From assembly GCA_900642245.1 (NCBI GenBank), contig CAAAJI010000053.1, positions 1 through 64,000 of the forward strand: DNA of 64,000 nucleotides, read 5' to 3'. Made by a program: the position numbers and the translations under genes. The DNA is from Fragilaria radians (Eukaryota > Bacillariophyta > Fragilariophyceae > Fragilariales > Fragilariaceae). The notes below the pieces were generated by a model that saw only the letters and a program-made list of their open reading frames with translations, had not been told where the DNA came from and made no database searches. Below are positions 55,163-64,000 of this stretch, piece by piece (the first letter of the stretch is position 1; each line of letters opens with the position of its first letter).

Positions 55163-57391
55163 GATTTTATTTGTAAAAAATCAATCCAGATTTGTTGCAA
55201 ATTGACGTTACCTTCAGAGAAGGTTTTACGGCCAAAGAAAATTACAGTATAGAAGAGTTCCCAAAACATGCATGAACATGAATGAACTTCAAAGTTAACC
55301 CTTCAGATTCTGTATAGTTCGAATTTGAATTGCTGATTGGCGAAAGTATCTTGATACTAAACTGTTAAGTTACAAAAAGGACAACTTTCACAAAAATCAG
55401 AAGCATCCGCGATAACTGTCCTGAGCCAATCATGCATGTGATATTGCTGGAATAGAAATAGTGCTATTTGCCAAAAGCAATGTGTATGCAAAGAGAAGTC
55501 TGGATCAAGATGATGCGCAGCAAGCTGAAATTGAAGACTTCTTGAGCAAGGTATCTTTGAAAGCAGAGGAAATTCCTATTCAAGACATTTATTGGAATGA
55601 TCAGACCTCAAAGGGGATGTATTTCAGAAGTTTTAATTTACAACTACAAGGTGGTATCGTTCATATTTGTTCTATTATTTAAGAGTAAATACGACTGACA
55701 GGAGAATTTTTGACACGATGCCATATGATAGAAATTAGGACTTATCTTGAATGGAACGGCCAACTAGACATAACTTTTGTTTGATTGTGAGGATATTAGA
55801 ATTCCCAGTTGATATTTATGTGGAACGGAAAGAAACTTGACTTAAAAACACCTAAAATTATGAGATTGTAACTTATTGTTAAAGGAGACAGAAACAATCT
55901 AACGCTAATTTGATCTCATGATTTCCGGACAAAGATTTATATTTATCAGTTTGGGTCCTGTTTCCGTGCTCTCATCTCTCAATTTTCTCACATGTCCGCT
56001 ATACCCGGAAATTTAAGGATTACTTAGATGTAATTTTTGTATTTTTTTCTCTTATTTTCTTCGCATATCCTTGCTCAAATACATTCCTTATCAAATATAG
56101 AGATAAAATGATCAAATTTATTTCTTACCTCTTGACAGATGTATTCACAAACAAGTAACCAAAAATGCTAAACAAAATCGAATTCTTTCTTTATAGGGCG
56201 CTGATTACTCTGTATATCACGGAAAATGTATTAATTTTTTAGTTTTGTCAATTTTGACGCAAAGAGCACATTTCCAAAGATCAAGCAGGCTATTCCTAAT
56301 GAAGTTGATTTTGAATTGTGGTAATTTGAGCGCATGAATTAATCCAGCACACATATAAAAAGCTTAGGTGACAAGATCTGTATCCATTTCCACTCAGGCA
56401 TCTATTGATATCACTGGGGAACAAAGACCCTACTTCAAGGAGCGCTATTTCAAAAGCTTTGAATAGGCACGCCATTCATAGGATTTATGCATGAATTATG
56501 TCAAATTCCAAAGGCAATTTGACATATCTTCTATCGAGGACATAGTGGGCAAGACGCTGTAAAGACTGAGTAAACTCATCTAATCTAATTATCGGATACT
56601 TGAGTGCGCTGGATTCAGGCGAGGTTGTTCAAATAGGATATCAGGAAATCCAAATTTTATTGCCATCAAAAGGACCTTTAGTCAGGAGCAGTAGGAGTAG
56701 GAACAGTGGTGATAGGATTTTTCTTGACTGAACTGCAAGGAGTGTCACAAGACAAGGAAAAGGTGTACAGGCAATTGCTTAATTAGGATGTGACGGAGAT
56801 GCAGCTCAACATAGATCCATAATTGGCTCTCGAATCTGGATGATAGTGTTAACTAGATTAGATATTTCCTCCTCCCCTTCTGAGAAAAGTTGATTTGTAA
56901 TAAGTTCAACAGAGGCTACCTCAAGACATTCCCTGAGAAGAGGATTCTGTTTTATAATTCCTAGCCCAACCACTCTGTATATCATGTTTAGGATCATCAG
57001 AGTTGAAAAAAAGAATTATTCTTTTGTTGAATATTACAATTATTAGTTGATTCACTAAGAGTTAGAAGACTATAGAGACGTAGATGCATCTAGAAGTGCA
57101 AGTGAAGTCCAAATTAGGTGTTTCAGATGATGCAAATTACCGAAAACGACAGGTTGGATATCTATTTGAAAATACCTCAACGCTGGAGTTAAGTGATGTA
57201 AACACAACTACGATATGTTAAATGTGGTAAACATTTTACGTAGACCGAAAAAGTGTTTCTTCTTTGAAGATGCAAAATGACTCGAAGGAATCAATTGGGA
57301 AAGGGAATAAAATTCAGGCCAAGGGACAACTCAACTTCTATATTCTCTCGACACTTATCATCACTCTAATACACAAAAGCAAGCATTAACA
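55163..57391. other. AT-rich intergenic spacer
   Basis: The mad1 promoter lies at the left end, with one TGACGT site about 40 bp upstream of its ATG. A plus-strand frame at 55461-55682 (contains DDAQQAEIEDFLSKVSLKAE) begins with GTG and is not recognised. A minus-strand frame at 56806-56997 is unremarkable. Nothing else was seen. Confidence 0.45.
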
Positions 57392-58565
57392 ATGAGATTA
57401 AAAAGACGAGCATCACCAACCCTTCGACCAGGTAATCTATCGGTAAGGGTGGAAGATCAAACAGCGAATCAAAAGTCTTTAGACAAAAAAGATTCGTTTG
57501 CACGTTTGGAACAGGAAAATAAGCAACTAAAGCTAGAGCTTGAAAGCATGAAACGACGCTTGGATCTCTTTGATAGCGAAACCTGTCATCTAACACGGAA
57601 GTCTTCTACTCAATCGTTCAATCCAAAGTGGTCTCCGCCTCCTGCACTTCCAAAATTACAGAACAAGTCAAAAAAGAATTCAAACCAATCAACCGGGCTT
57701 CATTATAGACGTCAACCTGCGATAGATGAATATCCAGAATCCATAAAAATTCAAAAACTGTTTCATGTCAGGAAATTTCGTGATTCAAATGATTTTAGTG
57801 ACATGGAATCACCCAAGCCTAGTTATGATGACAAATTTACGTCAATTGAGGCGCACCTTAATGCCACTGAGGTAGGAAGGACGACGAAGGAAACTAAGGG
57901 TATTCTAGAGGAAGGTATGGCTTCGGGATATCGCGCGATGATATTGGATCGAGCTGGTTGGCTTGTGGGATTACTTGTGCTGCAATCAATGTCGTCTTTT
58001 ATTATCCAACGCAATGAATCAATGTTACAAAATCATCTAGTTATTGTTCGTTTTCTGACGATGCTTGTCGGTGCAGGAGGAAATGCTGGAAATCAGGCAA
58101 GCGTTCGAGGTAAGCTTCAAAAATGATCGATAAGCAACAGACATATCGCAACGCAATTGTCCGCTATGAAATACTAATTCAAACTATTCTATAGTTATCC
58201 GTGGTTTGGCTACCGGTTCCATTCATGCCAATGCCTTAAGATCATTCTTATGGAATGAATTCTCTGTGGGGCTATCGTTAAGTATCATCCTCAGTATAGC
58301 GGGTTGGATTCGTGCAGCGGCATTCGCCACACCAATGCTTGAAACTATGGCAATTACAGTGTCGCTTTTCCTAATTGTTATTGTTTCTGTAATTTTTGGG
58401 GCCACCTTACCCTTGGCTATGAAATTCCTTGGAATTGACCCAGCTCATAGTTCAACATCCATTCAGGTCTTGATGGATATATTAGGCGTGACGATCACCG
58501 TACTTGTTAGCAGTTTCATTTTTAGCTCCTCGATAGTTAATACTATTCAAGCTTCCGTGCCGTAA
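57392..58565 (+). CDS. MgtE/SLC41-type divalent cation transporter, single membrane domain (362 aa, 2 exons)
   Basis: A magnesium (or related divalent cation) carrier. Exons 57392-58109 and 58195-58565; the 85-nt intron (donor GTAAGC, acceptor CTATAG) falls inside the family signature and joins GAGGNAGNQASVR to VIRGLATGSIHANALR, restoring the MgtE pore motif. The N-terminal ~170 residues are soluble and basic, with a short coiled coil (about residues 31-53, LEQENKQLKLELESMKRRLD), and lack the CBS pair of bacterial MgtE. The membrane part has about five helices, beginning with RAGWLVGLLVLQSMSSFII. Only one MgtE repeat is present, as in bacterial subunits, whereas animal SLC41 has two, so a homodimer is expected. 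The target membrane is not clear. ATG 57392. Confidence 0.9.
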
Positions 58566-59907
58566 ATCAGGGTTTTGTTGACGTTCATCTCTGCTTTACT
58601 TCTGACTAAATTTAGAATTTTCCAAATTCATATTACCAATATCGTGTTCAAAGCTTTTGTGGCTATTGAAAATTGCCATTCATGCAATCTCCCTGAATCC
58701 AATGCCTTTGGATTAAAGAGAAAACAGCATGAGCGAAACGAAGATTTGCACCCTTTGGATATGCCATGATCCGAATCACTTAATACATATTTAGTACGCA
58801 ACGGGGGGCTTACTCATAAATCTCTTTAAACTTTGTTAATCCATATTGCAAACCTGTATGCCGTATAATGCATTTTATTTTGCACAGTTAAACTCAACGA
58901 GCTGCACTTGAAGCATGAAGTTTTATTTCCCAATAGGCTGCAAGCCGTGTGAAACAACAATAATTGGATACAAGCATTTTGCGTTTTCAACGCATCAGGT
59001 TGACTGATAAATCTGGATTCGATAAAGTGTTTCTTAATCATCTCTTGCCCTCATGGATATGTTATGTTATCTTTGAAATTGTATTGTGTTTGTGTCTATT
59101 CCATGTAAAAAACTATTTATTTGAGTCCAGCTTTCTTTGACAGAAGTATAACTTGCATTAAACAGCCAACCGTTATCTTTCACGCTGCACATTGCATTCC
59201 ATTTTCTTGAATGAAGAGATTGCAAAAAAGTTTCTTAAAAGCAATTCTTCGCGTAGATTGCTCATAACTTGTACTTTTCAAACAGAAGGATAACATCATT
59301 GACTAAAATTATGGTGATCCCAGGTATTCGAACCTTTTGTTGCTCCAACTGCTGAGATATTGAAAATTACATTTTCACAACATAAAGCAGCACATTTATA
59401 AATCTCTGACTCAAAAATTCATTCAACCCTTACACTGATAGTTTGATACTCACTTTCATGTAGTCAAATATCCAATAGCATTCTATACACAAATGCAAAT
59501 AAAGGAAAACATGAAATTAGTATCGCTGATGGAGATCGGAATGTTGGTTCTACGCTTCTATGCAGTAAATTGGCAGAATTGAATCCATTATGAATTTTCT
59601 GCAGAAGGCACTGAATCAGGGAGAGGATAAGTGTGATTTACTCCTTTGGAGCAAGGAAGTAATGCTTGAGCAACTTAAGTAGAAGATGGGACAAGTTGAG
59701 CCGCGGAAAGGAGTCAAAATTATCATAACTCAACAATACAGTGATAGTTAACAAAAGATTGATGACAATACTCAAGCACAAAAAACCTCGCTAGGTCGAT
59801 TTTTCTTGAAAATTCCTGATTCCGCAAAAATGTACAAAGGTATTGTTGTGACGTTAGTTATCTTGGGCCTCATTGGCTTTCTGTCCCTACATTCTCATCT
59901 TCCTACC
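58566..59907. other. AT-rich spacer with a tRNA-like scrap
   Basis: No gene recognised. The minus strand at 59320-59370 contains TCAGCAGTTGGAGCA (D-arm-like) and GGTTCGAATACC (T-arm-like) followed by CACCA, but no anticodon arm fits between them. See findings. Confidence 0.4.
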
Positions 59908-60831
59908 ATGCCGTGCTTTTTCAGCCTCATTTTCGCTCTGTATGCAACAACATCGCATGGATTTTTCCAGATTCGACCGGCTTCTAACATTTTCGAGAAA
60001 AGGATCGGAACTGAATTGTTCTCAGCTTCACGGATTCAAGGAAATCAACGAGAGCCCAACCCTCAGGATGTCACCATTATGGACGAAATGATTAAAAAGA
60101 TGGCAAATGCTAAGCCATATGAGCTACCTAGCGCTGTAAAAAGAGCATTCAAAATCTGCTCTAGCCCTCAATTTTTTATGAGGATTGCTGCGCTGAGCGA
60201 TAAATCAAGCGACGAAATGGAGAAAGAGAAGCTGTCTGCATTAGCAGCAAATCTCGCATCAACGATCGAGGTCATAATAACTACTACGACAGAGCAGCTT
60301 GAAAAAAGAGCTCGGGATGTAGAAACTGTCGTTAAGGCAGCTGCTGAACCCGATACTGGAGAATTTTTAGTCCCTCTATCACAAGAGAGACTTGAAAAAG
60401 TTAGAGCATCTATGACCGAGATGGAACCATACAAATTGGATGAAAACTTTCTAAATACTATTGACGCATGGATTGTGAAGAGTCACCAAGATGGCATGGA
60501 TGGTATGGTTACTATACTTCAAAAAGTCCTCCAATGCTATGCTGGACTTCAAGTGTTTAGAGCCAGAGAAGAGAAACAAAAGTCAAGCAATTCAGCAGTA
60601 TCAATGTTGCTCGACAGTCTCCTTTTATCAGATCCTGAATCATGGGAAATGGAGATTAGAATGGGGCTTAAAAGTGGAGTGACAAGCTCTAGTCTCAAGG
60701 CTGAGATTCAACGTACTATGGAAACGGCAATCTTAGGCCTTGAAAACGGAACCATGGCACAGCGAATTCAAGCAGAATACTTAAAAGAATTACTCAACCG
60801 TGCAGAGGCTGTGAAAGAGATAGCTAATTAA
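59908..60831 (+). CDS. Conserved-looking plastid protein of unknown function (307 aa)
   Basis: A single-exon gene. MPCFFSLIFALYATTSHG is a signal peptide, followed by FFQIRPASNIFEKR, a Phe-led transit segment, so plastid import is likely. The mature part is entirely helical in appearance, with segments such as NLASTIEVIITTTTEQLEKR, AAAEPDTGEFLVPLSQERLE, WIVKSHQDGMDGMVTILQKV and ILGLENGTMAQRIQAEYLKE. Their regularity and low-complexity-free composition suggest a conserved family. I have an impression of similarity to plant and algal plastid proteins but cannot name one. An earlier in-frame ATG (59830) would add a second hydrophobic segment; 59908 gives the cleaner leader. There is no intron, and no neighbour hints at function. 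Confidence 0.75.
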   Translation: MPCFFSLIFALYATTSHGFFQIRPASNIFEKRIGTELFSASRIQGNQREPNPQDVTIMDEMIKKMANAKPYELPSAVKRAFKICSSPQFFMRIAALSDKSSDEMEKEKLSALAANLASTIEVIITTTTEQLEKRARDVETVVKAAAEPDTGEFLVPLSQERLEKVRASMTEMEPYKLDENFLNTIDAWIVKSHQDGMDGMVTILQKVLQCYAGLQVFRAREEKQKSSNSAVSMLLDSLLLSDPESWEMEIRMGLKSGVTSSSLKAEIQRTMETAILGLENGTMAQRIQAEYLKELLNRAEAVKEIAN

Positions 60832-61700
60832 GTCTAGAAAAAAGAATCATGTCCCTTTTCCCAACCATTGTCATAAGTATTCTGACTCAAGTGAAAAAGG
60901 CCTATTTTAATGTAGTCGAATGCAGCATTAACTTTCGACTAAGTGTAGGGATGGAATTATTAAGTGTACTTTCGTTATATCTTTAACTCCGTATAGGCCA
61001 ATGTGAACAGTTCTGTATGAGCTAAATCCAAAGGACAGGAAATTTCAATCCATAAACATGTCCAACTTTAGCAGAATTCATCTTTCAATCAATAGGGTGA
61101 AATTAAAGAGATAATTCTGTAGATTTTCCAGCATCCTTCAATACTAGAAAGAAGATGGATTTTTTTCACGTGATGAACAAAATCATTCCTTTTTGATAGG
61201 GAAGAGTTCAGCAATGCTTTAGTTGCTGTTATTGCAAGCAGCATTCACTTTTCTCTGCAATGCTTGATACCTTGACTTCTAAGGAATTCAAGTTGTCCAG
61301 AAACTTCACAGATAGGGTCATGGAGCAATTAAGTGTATCGGTTTCGATCTTACATAGTGTTTCACTCTTGAATACCTACATTTTCATTATTGCTAACATC
61401 TTTTGATTCAACAGCTATTGATTCATAATGTTCAACTTGTATCCTTGTACTACTTGGAAAGACAATTACACATAAAATGCAAAAGATGTCTTCTCAACAA
61501 AAATGCATTTGCCAAAGAAAACCCTTGACTTGAAGTCAAATGCATTTAACGCCAAAAAGTAAAGCCCTCCGCTACTGACTTTGCCATTTGAGTTAAGTAG
61601 TTCCTTGCATGATAAACTTTCCGCCAAAAGTTATGACCCAAGAGAAATTTCAAAGTCATTCATGGTTCCACCAATGCATCATATAATACTACAGTCATGT
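60832..61700. other. Intergenic spacer
   Basis: AT-rich, with short frames only. Nothing recognised. Confidence 0.45.
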
Positions 61701-62174
61701 TTAATCAGCCCAATACACATCACAATTGCAATTACCCATGCGATGCGAGATAGAAAAGAAAAAAATGCATGTAATACTTTTGCACCCTAATGGCACACCT
61801 GCGCGCCTAGAGATATAGTCTAATCCTACATCTCTAATTACTAGTTCTAACAACTCATGATCCGTTGCCTCAATGCCTTCACCACCAAATTGCCTTGAAA
61901 GATGATATTCAAAAAGAGAGAGCGCGCATACCTTCAGCATTGTGCATAGCATCTTAGTCATATCTGATGGCTCTTTCAAAGGCATTAACAGCTCCAAGTC
62001 ACGGTAACCAATCAACTGCCTGATGTACTCCTCTGAGCTTCTGTCTTTAAGCATGAAGAAGTCCATGGAAAATTGAGTAGCAGGGTTCAAGGGATCAACA
62101 AGGAACTCAAATCTGATGGACTCCACTTTGTCAGAATCAGCACCTCCGGCCTCCAACTTCTTCAACATGGTCAC
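61701..62174 (-). mobile_element. Gag-like fragment of a copia-type element
   Basis: The minus-strand frame (157 codons) has the layout of copia Gag: FEFLVDPLNPATQFSMDFFM, then SSEEYIRQLIGYRDLELLM, then TKMLCTMLKVCALSLFEYHL, then ELLELVIRDVGLDYISRRAG. That is an F-rich strand, an EE[WY]-type segment, an ML..(G)DAL..FE-like helix and a closing helix. After about 61800 it becomes noise. A 14-nt poly-G run lies about 20 bp upstream of its right end. No pol remains nearby. The identification rests on pattern only. Confidence 0.4.
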
Positions 62175-62193
62175 AAAGGGAAGGAATGGGGGA

Positions 62194-62207
62194 GGGGGGG
62201 GGGGGGG
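62194..62207. repeat. Poly-G run (14 nt)
   Basis: A G homopolymer on the plus strand, preceded by GGGGGA, directly to the right of the gag-like fragment. Confidence 0.9.
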
Positions 62208-62274
62208 TTCTCACGCATAGTTGGAAGCATTTGTTTCAAAAACATACTTATTGTACAAGAGTTATGAATGTGAT

Positions 62275-64000
62275 CACAGTGCTCTAAGTTGCTCGAAGAG
62301 TTTATAAAAATTGAAAATAATGATCTAAAAGATACTTTTATCTTGGATAGATAAAATAAAGCAGTTCAAGCAAAATGAGTCACTCACAACAGAGCAGGTA
62401 TTGATCATGAGGAAGAATATTGAGGAATCAAGAGATTGTGTGTTTGATAAAATGTTTGACTAACACGTTTTATCTCTAATGGCCTTTTCCTTGTTGAGCC
62501 GTTTCTTTATTAGTCTTTATCTGTAGTGAACTCTGTGTCATGCCTCAATTTGGATATCAATTAGTTTTGATTATAGTAATGATATACCTCAGTCTATCTC
62601 TGACATTGGAGAAGGGCATAATACAATGAATGGTAACTTGGACTAGTTACACACGAACACTTAGCCAATGGGTCTCACGTTGTAATTATCAAAGAAATCA
62701 CATCCTGTCATCAACTTTATCAAATGACTGAGCTTTGTCAGAAAATGAAGCCTTGGTGTTCGTCAAAGCTGTCATCATTTGAATACTCGTTGATAAAATG
62801 AGGAAACGAGTTAACGAAGTGTCGCTTGACGCAATTCGGTGAATGTGTAAGTAACTGAAGTGTTTATAGGGCGTTACAACTATATAAGTTGAGAAAATGT
62901 ATAAACCTCTGGACTACAGCCATGGCTTTGCAACAATATCCAGTTTGTTATTCTCAGAACCTGATGGGACATTTCTTAAAGCAGAACTAATTGCTTACAA
63001 TACCTATCGCACCAAGACCTCTTAAACATACATTACATACAGTAGCTTAAGACCTAGCGTTATGTGATACTGCGATTTGCATTGTTGGATCAAGATAATG
63101 TGCACCATAAAAGGACTTGCTTCCAAACTTAGGAAAGAAAGAAATTGTTACACTCATTAAGTTATGAGCAAATAGTAAAACTTGAAAAGTGGTACTTGAC
63201 TAATAAAAAGCAAACGGAATCTATCTTAAATTTTGTTTACAGGTACGATACATTTTGGAGAAAGTATGCAGTGGTAATTTTGATTCCGATGAGTAAACAA
63301 TTAGAGTTGTCTCTTTTCCATTAAAATAGCGTTGAATAACGCTTTTTCCCGTCGTCTACTAGTTTGATTTGATGCTATCTCATCTCTAAGTCAAGTGCCG
63401 CGACAGCGATACACTGTTGAATAGATTGCATCAAATCTCCTCTTTTAACTTAAATGGAAGTGGTTGACGTTTTAGTAACAAATTAAGTTTCTTGAAATTA
63501 TACACAACTTTAATTCTTCCATTTTCTTAGTAATTGCAAACGTTAGTGAAGAAATTAAAAGTTCGGTCTATATCTCGGACTCTAAACTCCACTTATATTG
63601 CAATTTCTTAGCGCAGTTGCTTCTCCATCGATCTAGAAATAACATATGGACACAAAAGGCGTATTATGACTTCGAAGATGTCATTGTTTGCCTGGTTGAA
63701 ATGAAAGTTTGATTTGAGAAGAGAAAATTGGGCTGCACTTATGGCAGAATTTTATTGAATCTGGATATCAGAAAGTATGAAATTTTGATAGAAACAAAGA
63801 TGTTAATCTGCTCAATTTACAACTTTTGTAAATTGGTGTGGAGAAAGCAAAAAGTAAGTTTTTGATTAAATTAAGCCAAAAAAGTGTGTGGGGATGTAAC
63901 CAATCATACAGATACCGTTTGTTTAGTTTAAATACTAAGCAGATCATAACGTTAAGGGATCTGATTTGTCTGGATTTACCTATAAGCTTGGAAGTAAATA
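62275..64000. other. AT-rich region, no gene recognised
   Basis: No open frame of useful length on either strand and no recognised RNA gene or repeat up to the window end. Confidence 0.5.

Noticed and set aside
1..64000. CRISPR array, defence island or biosynthetic cluster
   Set aside because: No regularly spaced repeats with unique spacers, no cas-like or clustered pathway genes; the content is eukaryotic housekeeping genes and retroelement debris.

Overview
This window looks like nuclear DNA of a photosynthetic stramenopile, most likely a diatom. Five observations support that. The genes are AT-rich, and nine short introns (61 to 149 nt) with GTAAGT-like donors could be placed by reading-frame continuity. 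Several proteins start with a signal peptide followed by a Phe-containing cleavage site and a Ser/Arg-rich stretch, the bipartite plastid signal of algae with a secondary red plastid. One predicted secreted protein has a PS-rich linker of the kind common in diatom proteins. Decayed Ty1/copia-type retroelements resemble diatom CoDi elements. A spliceosomal protein and a spindle-checkpoint protein confirm a nuclear eukaryotic genome. The species cannot be named from the sequence.

Layout. 1-2.3 kb: decayed copia gag with its 5' region. 2.3-5.0 kb (-): V-ATPase subunit a. 7.1-7.8 kb (-): SmD3. 9.9-11.6 kb (+): 5'-nucleotidase-type metallophosphatase with two EF-hands. 11.8-12.9 kb (-): plastid malonyl-CoA:ACP transacylase. 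13.9-16.5 kb: second decayed element. 18.4-19.8 kb (+): histidine phosphatase fused to a GNAT-like domain. 19.8-22.4 kb (-): LRR protein. 22.4-29.1 kb: decayed copia element and other eroded frames. 29.2-30.4 kb (+): EXECUTER/FBXO31-type domain protein behind a cluster of TGACGT sites. 30.5-32.5 kb (-): cysteinyl-tRNA synthetase. 34.7-35.7 kb (+): lumenal cyclophilin-like protein. 36.1-37.3 kb (-): sulfotransferase. 37.6-38.8 kb: copia fragment and a 151-bp tandem duplication. 40.9-42.3 kb (-): secreted EF-hand/PS-rich protein. 42.3-47.7 kb: gene-poor, with LTR-like pieces and hairpins. 47.8-49.2 kb (+): WDR55/Jip5. 49.2-50.1 kb (-): thiamine-triphosphatase-type CYTH protein. 51.9-52.8 kb (+): plastid-targeted response regulator. 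53.2-55.2 kb (-): Mad1 with an apparent frameshift. 57.4-58.6 kb (+): MgtE-type transporter. 59.9-60.8 kb (+): conserved-looking plastid protein. 61.7-62.2 kb: gag-like fragment. 62.3-64 kb: nothing recognised.

The genes are a mixed housekeeping set and not an operon or defence island. A plastid theme runs through it: fatty-acid synthesis entry, a lumenal foldase-like protein, a singlet-oxygen-sensor-type domain, a bacterial-type response regulator, a CYTH phosphatase with a plastid-like leader and an unidentified stromal candidate. Genes often lie in tight convergent pairs (42, 66 and 132 bp between stop codons), while the long gaps are filled with retroelement debris. The most interesting points are the nuclear-encoded LuxR-type response regulator, the TGACGT cluster, two unusual domain fusions, the Cys-rich insertion in the V-ATPase, and the Mad1 frameshift.
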